Assembly (NCBI GenBank): GCA_014621405.1
Contig: JAANBC010000002.1
Coordinates: 1 to 64,000, forward strand
DNA from: Stylonectria norvegica
Lineage: Eukaryota; Ascomycota; Sordariomycetes; Hypocreales; Nectriaceae
DNA length: 64,000 nt
Direction: 5' to 3'
Shown here: positions 46,801 to 59,787 of the stretch, piece after piece
How the letters are laid out: each line of letters opens with the position of its first letter
How positions within the stretch are numbered: position 1 is the first letter of the stretch
Program-made: the position numbers and the translations under genes
Notes under the pieces: generated by a model
Database searches by the model: none
What the model saw: only the letters and a program-made list of their open reading frames with translations
What the model was told of the DNA's origin: nothing

Positions 46801-49247
46801 TGGTAAACATAAATCAGTTTCAGTTGAAGGGAAACCTTTGCTGAGGAGAAGGAGGAATCAATGTACGCAGACTTGAGCTGGGAAGCACACGAGCTGGAGT
46901 GTGGCCAAGGGGGAATCCCAGTGCACCAAGAGCGCAAGCCTGGAAAGTCACCAAGTGGACAAGCTACCTAGCAATGATCCGCAACAGCCAGGTCGCAAGG
47001 TAAATCCAACCATGCAGTGTTAGGTTTGTCCAAAACCTATTTGCTTGGCTTACTTTCCATTCAATGCTCCGCAAAAGAGTTCACCGAAATACCAACACAC
47101 CAGGATGGCGATGATGAAGGTCTCCCGGCTTTCGCGCAGGCCAAAAACGCAGCCACCAGCAACCGCACCATACAAAAAGCAGAAGACTGCACAAATTTAC
47201 GTACTGGAAGAAGTATTTCAGGGGTTATCGGACACTGCTACAGAACATGGACTCGAACAGTTTTACAAGGCTCCAGGAGTCAACTAGCAGGACTCCCAGG
47301 GAGGGTTTCTATACGTATGTTTCCATACCTCGCGGCTTCGCAAGATTAGGTCACCGAAAATGGAAGTAGGAAGAGCCACTTGCGGGAGTGGCGTGGGTTT
47401 GTTACAGATCCAACTGCAAATGCGGTTAAGACTCGATGGGAGCCAAGATCTCGTAATGCGAGCAGGGATGGCGGGCCACATCAAAAATGTCAGGGGTAAG
47501 AAGAGCGTCGATAACTGGAATGAGAGTGAAGTTTGCTAAGGTAGCTGATAGGTTTGCTTTTTCGACAGCAAAGATCCTCCCTCTGTCATTATGAGTTTCT
47601 TCTTGTCAAACTCCACGCACAAGCTGTAAGTCAGCCTTCATGTCAAAGGTCCAGACATCCGGAACTGCACCAACTTGGCCAATGGAGTGCACCATCTTGA
47701 TTTCTGAGCTGGTCAACAAATGATCCACCTGTATATCCAAGTGAAAGCGCCAGCGCACACAAACAACTTGAAATGATGGCATCGCCGTCATGAAACCAAA
47801 GAGGCATTGCCTGGGCGCGGGTAGCAACACCAAGTGGTATTGGATGTGGCCACAGTGATGGGACCTCATCGTCACTGGCTCATCCATCTGAGCGCCTGGT
47901 TGCTTGGAGAAGTAGCCCCTCAAATCCCAGGCATCAATGATATCGTGTCTTTGTTTACCCATTGAACACCCATTGTTTACCCTTTGTTTACCCTTTGGCT
48001 TATCTCGCAGTCCAGATGTTTGCCGAAAACTAACATAACGTGATCCAAAGCAACGAACTGAGGTGTGATTCACGAATGTCCGTCTTGGCCGCTGCTTGAC
48101 GAATTGAGGATAAAAGCGGGGTGAGCGGGGCTGACAGGCAAAGAGGGGTCAAGGCGCCCGGCTAAGCCCACCGCTGTACGAATACTATACATGCACCCCT
48201 GAGGTGAGTTAAATCGACAGCCAATGAAATTGCGAGTTGACGACGAATAGGGCTGCTGTCAACTCACCTCCTCGTCAAGCTGTCTTGCGATATCGGCGAA
48301 GTCTCGCCAGCTGTAAGTTTTAAGTCAAAGGTGAAATGTCCATATCTTAGGTGAGGAGAATCTCATCAGACTGCAGACACACATCCACTTGGCACTCTGT
48401 GTCACGGTGTCACCAGGTCAACATGAGTGGCGACCAAATTGCTGGAGCGGGTAGAATCGCGACATATGCATGAGATGTGATGCTGAAAACCCCACGTAAG
48501 GATTTGGAATCTCGGAAATTCTCATGTAGGGCTAGATTTGGGCCGTCAGTATTGAAAACGTTAACTGGGACAACTTACTGATGTCCCCCTAAGCCATCCT
48601 CAACTGCGTTGGACCGACAGGCACACGAGGCTTGGCACAAGAGTTCAGACAATTCGTCAACAAACCTGAAGTTGCTACTGGGGCTTGCTCTGAAATCTCT
48701 TCCAGCTGGTAACTCGCATGGTGTTTATGATCCAAGTACTTACGCAATACTTCTCAAAGATGAAGAAGGTATTGGGAAATATTGGGTAATGCGACGTGAC
48801 GGAGTTCTTCAATGTCACAACTTGTGTCAATTGCTTCAAGCCGGTGTTGAGTAAAGGATATTTTCATTGAGATAGAAAGGCATGGTGACCACTCTCGTAC
48901 ACACACGTTACTTCTGGAACTATCAATACATCTTCATGCATATCTTGACCTTCAATGTCGTGGCGTTGGGCTAGTTTCGTGATCTCACCACAACCTCCAG
49001 GGTATGCTTATTCCAAATAGGGACGTAAACCGAACTCCTGAACCTACATTCAAACAGTCAAGATGATTGAGAAAGTATCCATATAATCCAACTACTATCT
49101 GAGACCAGTAAAAGGTAAATCGTGCTCGGTATCACATAAGATAGATAGCCACCAAGAACTCCAAGCATGTCCTAGCATGCGTACATATATGAAACAGCCG
49201 CGAGAAGAAAGCCCCTGCGACCGCAGGAAACGCCAGCCATTCTAAGT
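43808..49247. other. 5.4-kb region without a secure gene
   Basis: Left end: the leader of the Myb-like gene, with a GA-rich stretch near 44050-44110. A coding-like minus-strand segment ends at about 45657 (RRDPTTSKPDGRLHKVAE through LILSPGSKEREALFRQL) but has no clear start or family. Another open stretch lies at 46000-46190. Around 47950-48000 there is a small repeat of TTGTTTACCC units. Nothing else could be assigned. Confidence 0.45.
47951..47998. repeat. Short repeat of TTGTTTACCC units
   Basis: Units of about 10-11 bases (TTGTTTACCC plus spacer) occur three to four times with small variations, the last two nearly identical. This is a minor tandem repeat without evident function. Confidence 0.6.
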
Positions 49248-50374
49248 TCAGTCATCCCACTCTTCGTCCAACTGATCAATCAACCTGTTCTCGGCCTCGG
49301 CGTTCTGCTCCCGCCGGGCCGGGCTCGAGGTGTTCAGGTGCTCATACCCCCCCCGACCCGGTATGCGCCGGGCGCATGACGACCAGGCGATGATGAACAT
49401 ATCCTACAGCCGGCACGTCAGTCCCGCCACGCTCAGGGGTAAGGTGACTCCGGTTTCAGGCGGGAAGAACGCACGCAGATGAAGCTCCAAATTCCGGCCC
49501 ACAGACTGAAGTTGGGCAGTTGACGCCAGCCCCGAGCGTGCGCGACTGTTCGGTTGTAGAAGACACCGCCAAGGATATAGACCATCACGGTGATGATCAG
49601 AATGAGGCCGAAAACGCTACCGGGGCCGACACTGCCGGGCTTATGGGGTTCGGCGTGGGCGCACGCGTGGATGGATCTCGCTTCGAAGAAGTAGGCGCAT
49701 TCGTCAGGATCGGTTCCGACAAAGGAAATGGCGGCCTGAGTGGTTGTCGGGTCACGGTCGCACAGGAAAGATATGATGGTGGACTTGCGCCTGGTGTTGA
49801 TGTCGCCTTCGTCGACAACCTCGTGAACCAACGCCGAGTCCTCGTCGTCGTACACGAAGCCCGGCTGCGCTGCTCGCTTGACCTTGTTCGGGGCCCCGCA
49901 AGGCGAGCCACCGGTGTACTGGAGCACTAGCTTTCGGCCACGGCTTTGTAGGTCCATTGACTGAGATCTGCATGATATGTTAGCTCTCCACCCCAAGATT
50001 GATTGATAACGTCCAACTCACCCTATTGAGTAGATATTTCCATGTGACGAGTAATATGCGCTGATGTTCGCCCAGCCGCCCGCACCGACGCCCACCACGT
50101 CGCTCACAGGATCCACGACGGCCCCGCAAACGTTGATGGTGAAGTTCCGGCCGTAGTCATAACCCTTGGAGAAGTAGTCCTTGTGCACGCCTGACGACTT
50201 ATGCGACCCCGTGGGTGGCAGGACGGCCATGTCGGGTCGCAAGTCGAAGAAGGCGCCACTGCCGGTAGAAGACGTCGCCGTACATGCTGGTACGTGTGTT
50301 GTGGTCGTCGGAGAGGGACTCGAGGCGTACGTCGCCGCGGCGACGAAAAGGAGCGACGCTGTTGGTAGACGCAT
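49248..50374 (-). CDS. Mannose-6-phosphate-receptor-like type I membrane protein
   Basis: Three exons, 50374-50022, 49967-49475 and 49403-49248, with introns of 54 and 71 bp (GTGAGT and GTGCGT donors); 333 residues. A signal peptide lies at about residues 1-17. The luminal part has paired Cys typical of an MRH/M6P-receptor fold: VPACTATS, NFTINVCGAVV, GGSPCG, FLCDRDP and DECAYFFEARSIHAC. A single membrane helix follows (SVFGLILIITVMVYILGGVFY), then a cytosolic tail ending NRLIDQLDEEWDD, an acidic end shared by many fungal homologues (recalled). Yeast Mrl1 is the model: it helps sort vacuolar hydrolases between Golgi and endosome. An Atg27-like role is an alternative, since that protein shares the fold. 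Confidence 0.75.
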
Positions 50375-50982
50375 CTCGAGATTGGTTCGGAGGGGTTGGA
50401 CGAAGAAGAGGAGGTGATGCGCCTCCGGCGACGGCTAACAGAGCTGAATAGACGAGGCTATCATCAACCGAATGTCGCAAACCAGATGCTGAAAACGAGT
50501 GTATCGAGTGAGATGAAATCACAGATGGCGGAGGCTCTGTCTTCCTCGTTGTTGTCAGATTCAGAGTTCAGCGATTACCCTTTGCGTCTACCTCAAACTG
50601 TCATCAAAGGCAAGCCGCGACGCGTGTGCCATCTCATTGGCCCGTGGCCTCCCTGTGTGAGATTGTGTGAACTGCCGGACGATAAGGCAAGCCACCATTC
50701 GGCTAAACTATTTCTCCGGCGTATTCGGCAGCAGCCGAGTGCCTGGCTAAGCCGAATACGGATGATGGCGCAGCCTGTCGTAATGAGACGAGCCGGAACA
50801 CCAGAGCTCCGGTGATGAGCCCTTCGTTTGCTGTCGTCGGTGACGCGGTGTTTTGACTCTCTTTGATAGCCCAGGATACTTGAGGATCTATAAGATCACG
50901 AAGGGTCTTCATCTCGATCCGAACTACGACCGGAACAGACCCAATTGCAAATCTCAATTGCAAATTGCAACTGCTCGTCACC
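50375..50982. promoter_or_regulatory. Divergent upstream region of the M6P-receptor-like and ERG24 genes
   Basis: The 608 bp between two divergent start codons should contain both promoters. Next to 50983 there are near-copies of CAATTGCAAAT (50942-50970). No coding frame is supported. Confidence 0.5.
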
Positions 50983-52549
50983 ATGGCTCCCAAATCGAAG
51001 ACGGCGGTCTCCCAGAAGGAACATGGCTACGAGTTCTTCGGACCGTATGCTCCCAAGGCCCCAATCCCAAGGAGAAAAACGACCAAGCTGACTGTGTGTA
51101 GTCCCGGTGCCTTTGCAATCTCGTTCGGGCTTCCCATCCTCGTTTACGCCATCACGTTCGCCTGCAACGATATCTCGGGGTGCCCCGCGCCGTCCCTCCT
51201 TCATCCCAAGACGCTGTCCCTCGACACGCTAAAGCAGGAGGTGGGCTGGCCTCAGGATGGTATCGCTGGTCTTGTCAGTTGGAAGGCTACAAGCGGATAC
51301 TTCGCATATCTCTTGTTGACCCTGGCACTATATCGGGTCCTGCCTGCGACTGAGGTGGAAGGGAGCGAGCTGAGCTCCGGCGGACGGTTGAAGTATCGGC
51401 TCAACAGTGAGATGTACCCCTCTGAATGTACATACTACAAACTGACAGTTATGTTCAGCCTTATACTCGAGCACGGTTACATTGGTTGCGCTCGCTGCTG
51501 GCACTGCTGCCTTGGGAGCCGAGTTCCCAGTCTGGACCTTCATCTCGGCGAACTACATCCAGATCCTGTCAATCAACACTATTACTTCGTTTGCGCTAGC
51601 AACCTTGGTATACGTACGAAGCTTCAGTGTGAAGCCTGGAAACATCGAAGCTCGTGAACTGGCAGCTGGCGGACACTCCGGTAACTTGCTGTACGACTGG
51701 TTTATCGGTCGGGAGCTGAACCCACGTGTCACGATTCCCCTGTTCGGCGAGATCGATATCAAGGAATTTACCGAGCTGCGGCCGGGAATGCTGGGTTGGA
51801 TCATCCTCAATTGCTCTTGGTGCGCGCAGCAGTACCGGAACTTTGGCTACGTTACGGACAGCGCGGTCTGCATCACGGCCGTCCAGGCCCTCTATGTTTT
51901 TGATTCCTGGTGGAACGAGCAGGCGATTCTGACGACCATGGATATCACCACGGACGGTTTCGGCATGATGCTTTCGTTTGGTGATTTGGTTTGGGTGCCG
52001 TACGTCTACTCCCTTCAGACCCGCTACCTTTCAGTTCACCCGGTCTCGCTGGGTCCATTGGGCTTAGCTGGGGTGCTCTCCCTAATTGGCCTGGGGTTCT
52101 ACATATTCCGCTCGGCCAACAACGAGAAGAACCGATTCCGGACCAACCCCGACGACCCAAGAGTCTCGCACCTTAAATTCATCCAGACCGAGAGCGGCAG
52201 CAAGCTTCTCACCACAGGTTGGTGGGGCGTTGCACGCCACATCAATTACTTTGGTGACTGGATCCAATCGTGGCCGTACTGTCTGCCCACAGGAATCGCA
52301 GGCTATCAGATCCTCAGCGCTGGGACCAAGGCAGAGGGTGCCATTGTGATGACAGATGGCCGCGAGGTCATCCAGGGTGATGCCAAAGGGTGGGGTATGA
52401 TATTCACCTACTTTTACGTCCTCTATTTTGCTATCCTCCTAATTCACCGAGACGGCCGCGACGACGAGAAGTGCCAACGGAAGTATGGCAAAGACTGGGA
52501 AGCATACAAGAAGGTCGTGCGATACAGAATCGTCCCCGGCATCTACTAG
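50983..52549 (+). CDS. ERG24: Delta(14)-sterol reductase
   Basis: Two exons, 50983-51406 and 51459-52549, with a 52-bp intron (GTGAGA donor, ATGTTCAG acceptor); 504 residues. Multiple transmembrane helices match the ERG4/ERG24 family. The N-terminal HGYEFFGPYA and GAFAISFGLPILVY point to C14 reductase rather than Erg4. Conserved later blocks include LYDWFIGRELNPR, WWNEQAILTTMDITTDGFGMM, GWWGVARHINYFGDW (NADPH and sterol pocket) and the KYGKDWEAYKK...IVPGIY end. The enzyme reduces the C14-15 double bond left by CYP51 in ergosterol synthesis in the ER and is the target of morpholine fungicides. Assignment as ERG24 is by motif; fungi often have two paralogues. Confidence 0.9.
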
Positions 52550-54738
52550 ACATGCTGGCTGCTGGAGCCATGTCAAGGGCTTAAGCTAGGAGCATCAAAG
52601 GGTGCATACGCCAAGTGCTCCATGGGCATGGACTGGTGACTTGAACAAAGAACAATCGGCCCGGAGCTAGACGGTAGGGGCTCTGAGGAGATCGAGGTGT
52701 AAAATAACCTTATGTTAGTAATGGCGGGGAACCGCTGAGACGGTCTTGACTTTTGAAGCTTTGCCGCATGCGTCTTCGACCGTTCGACCTCCTTGTAAGG
52801 GAATAGAGTCAGAGCGAAGTCTAGGCCCAGGAAACGGCCGAGCACGACGCCAGCAGACCGAGCCTTTGGAGTTGGGTTGCCATCGTTGCAGGGCTTGCTG
52901 CAGTTCTTAACACCTAGGTTCATGACGATGCGAGTTAAATTCCTGGGCTAGCCACGTGCTGGGTGTTCATCCACATCCATGATGCAGTGGAATCACCAGG
53001 CGGACTCATGGCTGGCCCAATCACGCAGCAGCGTGGAATTTCCAGTACGACTCTGTACAACGTTGCTTGCCTATGAGCCTACCAACATACGAAATGGATG
53101 CGGGAGTGGGAGAAGTGTAGAAAGTAGCGTGACGATGGCTTGTTCGCGGCCGCGACGGAGACCAGGCGAGTTCCCCAGGTTCAAGAAACGGGCCGAAGAC
53201 CGTGGTACCATCGTGCAGAACGACACTACGGCGGTAGGGCCCGGAAGGCCGCTCGGCGACTCGGCGGTGCCAAGACGGCTGATGCTGGGGGTTGGCCAAC
53301 GTGAGAATGCGGGGGAGATGAAGTCATCGTTGTGAGTGTCCGAGGGCGGAGCTGGGGAGAGGCGCGGAGGTTTGACTTACATTGTGGGAAATTATAGGGA
53401 GACAGAGGATGGCTAGTCTATTTGTACCGGAGCAGCTTTACACCGGAGCATCAAGTTGCATACAGTCATGAGAGAGCTCTACTTTTTACACATAGCAATT
53501 GAACATTCTGTACTTCGAAGATCCTAGGCAATTCAAAGAACAAAACCACGGCATATAAATAATGAAATAAGACAGGTGCTGAGGCTGGATCGTCAGTGGT
53601 GTTAGTATTGCCGATCACCATTCAAGTTTCATCCTTGTAGGCCCACTCACTCATCTTCCCATTGGAACTCGATTCCCTGCGCGTACGGCTTGTGATGTTC
53701 AAAAACTGCGGCCAAGAAATATTTACAGTGAGGCCATTGTCGAGCTGCAGACAAGTCTCAAGGAACATATGCAAGTGATTGCAAGCTCCAAGTGGAGAAT
53801 TGGTCTATGGCTCAAGTTGTCGGGAGGATGGACTGGTGATACATACTAACAATAATTATCGTCACCCAGCCCCTCCACTTTCCACCCTTCTCCCCAGTCT
53901 CCCCAGTCTCCCCAGTCTCTCAACCTGCAATACCTAACTTCTGTCTCCCCCTCCGCAAAGCCTCGTCCGAGATCGTGCATCCATTCCCTCGACCAGGTTT
54001 ACAAGACCCTGGATGCCGTGCACCATCGGCCCTTTTCTGCTGCCAATTCATGGATTAAAGTCCCCGGAAATGGTCGGCCGCGCGATCCCCCGCAGCCCGT
54101 GTCCACTCCCGCTGCAGCACGACCCTCCGGCTCCAGCTTGGCTCCAGCTTTTCTTCCTCCACGGGACGACGACATCATGGACAATGGGGACCCGGACCCC
54201 CGAGCAGTGAAGTTCGCTGCTGTGGGGAAGAGTCCGAAGGGGGGAATGAGGGTGAATCGATCGGCCGCTAGCTTCTAGTCAGTCATCCATATGAGTGACT
54301 TGCTAGGTTGTCTGAACCACCTCAGTTCATCAGCTGGTACGCGTCGAGACAAGGGATGTGAGCACAGCAGCGAGGTATTGTTGCATAGTGCATGATCACC
54401 TGGCTTGCATGGCTATTGGACTTACCTACACGACACACCACCAAAGGTACCTCTTCTCTCCCGAGACAGTCGAGATTCGTGCCTAGTATTGAATTCGTCT
54501 TCCGTCCTAGAACTTGGAACCAACCTTGAAAGTCTATCCTCCAAGGCTCAACTCGCGTCGTATATCTAGCCCTCGCCTCCCGCCGGTTTTCTGTGATGCT
54601 CTCACTCACAGATCATTGTGTCTTATATTCACTGTGATTGTGTCAGCGTCTCTGTACCTTATACAGACCCGTTCATTGTCAACAACATCGTGGGACTCGT
54701 CTCCGTCTAGTCTCGTCGTTGACGAAACACCAAGAACT
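52550..54738. other. 2.2-kb intergenic region, no secure gene
   Basis: No frame has a family signature. A 9-base tandem repeat lies near 53889-53918. The right end is probably the promoter and leader of the GH3 gene. Confidence 0.5.
53889..53918. repeat. 9-bp tandem repeat (TCTCCCCAG, about 3.3 copies)
   Basis: Three perfect copies of TCTCCCCAG and a partial fourth. It is a pyrimidine-rich minisatellite in an intergenic region. Confidence 0.85.
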
Positions 54739-57700
54739 ATGAGGACGGCATCGCTGGTAGCCGCCGCGCTCCTGGCTGTCGGCTCGGACGCGATCAATCC
54801 TGCCGCAAATTCAAATGTGAGTCGATTTTCATTCCGCGAATATTGAAACAGGTTCTTTCCCTAAAGATCGTCGTTTGCTTTTGTCGCTGGCCAACCGCGT
54901 TCTTTCCTGTCGGCTGGTATGGATCGGGCTGTTGTTTATTCGTATCCATCCATTGGACCCAATTGGATATTGAATGTTCACGCCACCACATCACGCTCGC
55001 TCTCCTCTACTCCATAGCCTCTGTCCTTTGGGTGGCAATGATAGCGAGTTTCACCTTCGCCATGCAGACGTCCCTCGCTTTTATTCTCTCTGCATTCGCT
55101 GTCGCTTCTTGGTGCAATGCTGATTCGCACTCGCCGCTACAGGTTGCTGCTCGGGCCGAAGACCTCGCTCACTCGCCGCCGCACTATCCATCACCATGGA
55201 TGGATCCCAAGGCCACAGGCTGGGAGGATGCCTATGCCAGGGCCAAGGCCTTTGTCTCTCAACTGACCCTCCTTGAAAAGGTCAACCTGACTACAGGTGT
55301 TGGGTGAGTGCTTCCCGTGCTCGTAGCTATTATTGTGCCTTGATACTAATAAATGACTGTAGCTGGGAGGGCGAACGATGTGTTGGGAACGTTGGTTCTA
55401 TTCCTCGCCTGGGCATGCGTGGACTGTGCATGCAAGATGGTCCCTTGGGACTTCGACTATCGGACTACAACAGCGCATTCCCTGCTGGCATCTCCGCTGG
55501 CGCATCTTGGAGCCGAAAGCTATGGCAGGAACGTGGGCTATTCATGGGCACCGAGGCCCACGAGAAGGGAGTTGATGTTCTTCTCGGCCCCGTCGCTGGG
55601 CCAATTGGTCGTGCTCCTGAAGGAGGCCGCAACTGGGAGGGTTTCTCGGTTGATCCGTACTTGGCTGGCATTGCTCTGGCCGAGACTTCGACAGGTATCC
55701 AGGAGGGCGGTGTTGTTGCTTGCGCGAAGCATTGGATTGGAAACGAGCAGGGTAAGTTTCTTGTCCCTTGCGTCTAACGCGGAGAGATGCAAAAGAGTTG
55801 ACAATTCGAAGAGCACTTTCGACAGGCCGGTGAAGCCAAGGGCTACGGCTTCAACATCACCGAGTCCGTGTCCTCCAACATTGGCGACAAGGCCCTGCAC
55901 GAGCTCTACGCCTGGCCCTTTGCCGATGCCGTGAAGGCAGGTGTTGGTTCTATCATGTGTTCCTACCAGCAGACCAACAACTCGTACGGTTGCCAGAACT
56001 CCAAGCTCATCAACGGCATTCTCAAGGAGGAATTGGGCTTCCAGGGCTTCGTCATGAGCGATTGGCAAGCACAGCACGCGGGCGTTTCCACTGCTGCCGC
56101 TGGCCTCGACATGACCATGCCTGGTGATACCTCCTTCAACACTGGTCTCAGCTACTGGGGAGGCAACCTAACTTTGGCCGTCGTTAACGGGACTGTCCCC
56201 GAATGGCGCATTGACGACATGGCGATGCGAATCATGGCGGCTTTCTTCAAGGTCGGCCGAACTGTTGAGACGATGCCCGATATCAACTTCTCATCGTGGA
56301 GTCGCGATACCTTCGGCTGGATCCAAGCTGCTGCTAAGCAGAACTGGGGCCAGATCAACCACCAAGTCGATGTCCGCCACGACCATGCCCGCCACATCCG
56401 CGAGTCTGGCGCCAAGGGTGCGGTTGTGCTCAAGAACACCGGCTCATTGCCGCTAAAGAAACCCAAGTTCATCGCAGTCATCGGTGAAGATGCTGGTGGC
56501 AACCCTGCTGGCCCGAACGGCTGCGCTAATCGCGGATGCGACAACGGCACCCTCGCCATGGCATGGGGATCGGGAACCTCCGAGTTCACATACTTGGTGA
56601 CGCCTGACCAGGCAATTCAGTTGCAAGCCGTCGCCGATGGAACTCGATACGAGAGCGTCTTGGCCAACAACCTGTGGGCCGAGACCAAGAACACCATCAG
56701 CCAGCCCAATGTAACGGCGATTGTCTTCGCCAACGCCAACGCCGGAGAGGGATTCATCAATATCGACGGCAACGAGGGCGACCGAAAGAACCTCACTCTG
56801 TGGAAGCAAGGCGATGAGCTCATCAAGAACGTCTCTTCCATCTGCCCCAACACAATCGTTGTGCTACACACTGTGGGCCCAGTGATTCTCACAGAGTTGT
56901 ACAACAACCCCAACATCACTGCCATCGTTTGGGCTGGTGTTCCCGGCCAGGAGTCTGGCAACTCAATCACCGATATTCTCTACGGAAAGGTCAGCCCCGG
57001 TCGATCGCCCTTCACTTGGGGCCGTACGCGGGAGAGCTATGGCACGGATCTCCTCTACAAGCCCAACAACGGCAAAGAAGCTCCTCAACAGGACTTCGCC
57101 GAAGGTGTCTTCATTGATTATCGCCATTTCGATCGCGCTTCCTCTCAGTCCACCACCAACGACACTGAAGCTCCCTTGTACGAGTTTGGATTTGGTCTCT
57201 CCTGGTCCACCTTCAAGTACTCCAACCTCCGTGTCCAGCGTCACTACAACAGGCCCTATACCCCTACCAAGGGCAAGACTATCGCTGCACCCGAGTTGGG
57301 CAACTTCAGCACTAACCTGGCGGACTACACATTCCCGTCTAACATTCGTTACATCTACCAGTTTATCTACCCTTGGCTCAACACTTCCTCGTCCGGAGCC
57401 GCGGCGTCCGGCGACCTTCACTACGGCAAAACCGCCGAGGAATTCCTCCCTCCCAAGGCCCTTGACGGCACACCCCAAACTAAGAACCCAGCCTCCGGTG
57501 CTCCTGGTGGAAACCCCCAGCTTTGGGATGTTCTGTACACCATTACGGCGACCATCACCAACACTGGCAAGGTCGCGACTGATGAGATCCCCCAAGTCTA
57601 CGTCAGCCACGGTGGCGACGATGAACCCGTCCGAGTTCTTCGTGGGTTCGAGCGGATTGAGTCTATTGCCCCCGGCCAGAGTGTCACATTTACCGCTGAT

Positions 57701-57826
57701 CTGACACGCCGTGACCTCAGCAACTGGGACGTGGTCTCTCAGAACTGGGTGGTAACGAAGCATCAGAAGACGGTGTTCGTGGGGAGCAGTTCGCGGAAGC
57801 TGCCTCTGAGCGCAGTCTTGAAATAG
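54739..57826 (+). CDS. GH3 beta-glucosidase, with two possible signal-peptide starts
   Basis: The core exons are 55143-55303, 55363-55751 and 55812-57826, with introns of 59 and 60 bp that join in frame. The product is about 880 residues, typical of fungal Bgl1-type enzymes. Family blocks are WMDPKATGWEDAYARAKAF, LLEKVNLTTGVGW, MQDGPLGLR, ACAKHWIGNEQ, GFVMSDWQAQHAG with the Asp nucleophile (about 292), the C-terminal GRSPFTWGRTRESYG, and a fibronectin-III-like end (ITNTGKVATDEIPQVYVS). Two N-termini fit. One is ATG 54739 on a separate exon (54739-54816, a GTGAGT donor and a 326-bp intron to 55142) with a signal-like RTASLVAAALLAVGSDA. The other is ATG 55062, which reads straight into 55143 with its own signal (QTSLAFILSAFAVASWCNA). 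The enzyme hydrolyses cellobiose and other beta-glucosides outside the cell. Confidence 0.93.
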
Positions 57827-58970
57827 AATCACAATGTTAGTTTGAACTGCGCCAGGGGCACTGGATACTGCGGTCCTTGTGGCGAGTTCGTTGACGATCG
57901 GAAATCTTTGGCATTTCGAGACAGCCTTTGGTTTGCGGTTTTCTCGTGGGGATTCTTGTATATACTTACTTGATTAATGAAGCAGCCAGTGTATCTGTCA
58001 TGTGCAGGAACAGGCTTGACTGGGGTTAAAAAATATCTTTACTTTCTCACTTTAGCTCTGTGTCCTCCGCCCTCCACCCTGCACTTCATCGCGAACCGTC
58101 TAAGAGTCATCGATTGATGCATTGATGGCCCCGCCACTTAGCTTGTATGCTGTAGTACCTTTGGGCACTTGGGTGTAAGGCTGATGCTTTGTGGTGCTCT
58201 GTATTGCGAGTTTTTGCAACCCCATTATATTATTTCGTAACGTAGCAATTGTGTTCGTGTACCTCCTGAAAGTTGAGTATCTCAACAACATATTTTCCCG
58301 ACCGTAAAGGGATATGGTAACGAATATTTGCAGTTCCGGATAGTCGACACAAAGGTGAGAGGGTGCGAGAGCAGAGATAACATCCCTTGATACGAGAGGT
58401 TGTTCTGGAGTAACGACGTTTTGGTTCTGCAACCAATCAGACGATCGACATTGACCGAAAGTGGCTGTTATCTGTTTGATCATGAAGTGCAAAGGTGGTT
58501 TTAAGTGGTACGGGCGGAGCGGCGAACTCTGGCTGCTCTCCTGACTATTATACTACGTGAGTGAGGGATGTTTCATCTCCGAAGGTCTAATGAAGCAGCA
58601 ATGACTCCGTATGAGTGGATTCTCAGGTAAACCTTCTAAAAGAGCACACGAAGGTCGTGATGGTATGCACTATTCTAGTTGTAGAAATGGCATATGCTTA
58701 AACCTCATAAACGCTACCACAGCCAAGACAACATCGATTCTATGCAACCCAATCCCTCCTTGAAGCACAGGTTTCCAAACCAGGTATATGTTGCGTGTTC
58801 ACGGTCTACGAAGTATCGGGACATGTCGACAGTGATACTCAATTCGGAGACCGATCGCGATGCCTGGTGAACCGCTCCTTGTCCAACAGACTTCCAAGGG
58901 TTCTTACTTTGCCCATCACAAGCCCATAAAAACATCCCACGTGATAGGGGGTAAAGGGGTATTCCACGTC

Positions 58971-59787
58971 TTATATAAACGGGGCTCTGTCGCCGTTTTC
59001 ATCTTGTGGTGCTGTGGCGTTTCTGGGGGAGGACAGGAAGCAGAAGTTGACATATGGTAAGGCCCCATGATGTAGTGCTCGTGAGTTGGACTTACAAGTG
59101 GTAGAGCCATCTTTGCGGAAGGACGGAGCACACGTTCTCGCCTTTAACATCGGTTAAATGAGGTGGTGCAATGGCTCTGAGGGTCAGTAGCTCGCAAGAG
59201 GCGGTGCTTGACGACATGTCACGGCTTGGAACACTTCCGCGTCTCACCATATCCATCATGTTTCCAACATCAACGAACAGAATCGGCAACGGCACACATG
59301 TATCGTCAAATTCATCGGCAATTTTGAAGAACTCCGAGCCCGAGATGCTCTCATGAAACTTCAGCCACGAGCATCGCACCAATCCAAGATTTAGGGAAGA
59401 CAAGACGCACTTGATGTCAACGACGCCCAACGTGGAGACTCATGGAAGTTCAAAGAAAAGAAAGCGTCAACGCGAACAGGGCAAGGGTCATACAGCAGAG
59501 CAAACGGCAGGTCCTGAAGCCACAGCATGAAACCCGCTGTCAGCCTCACTCGACGTCTGGATCACGAGACTGAACTGGCAGCGGCATCTTGCAGAGACAG
59601 CGAGGCCTCGCATTTGGAACTCAACCGGGAGCGGTGCACAAGGCGACGTAGGCGGTCTCGGAGCAGCTTGAGTCATTGCGAGAACCTTTCCAGTTGAATT
59701 TTGGACAAGTGTGATTTGTTGCATAGGCCGCCGGGGGTGATCCGTGGCGGGAGCTGCAATTTGTATTTTCCAATACCCTGCTGCCAT
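58971..59787 (-). other. Possible hypothetical gene or gene remnant
   Basis: An open frame from ATG 59787 gives 99 codons (GYWKIQIAAPATDHPRRP start). A second open segment, about 59440-59096, ends with a consensus GTAAGT donor; a TCCTCCCCCAG acceptor leads to a short last exon (59032-58971) ending in TAA. The last two pieces join in frame. The link between the first and second pieces could not be made cleanly, because several alternatives hit stops. No family was recognised. Confidence 0.3.

Noticed and set aside
47606..48073. 155-codon minus-strand frame
   Set aside because: Begins with GTG rather than ATG and has no recognisable motif or splice context.
54843..55061. A longer GH3 start upstream of ATG 55062 in the same frame
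   Set aside because: The open stretch begins with TTG. It has no ATG, and its translation is unlike any GH3 N-terminus; it is part of the 326-bp intron in the other model.
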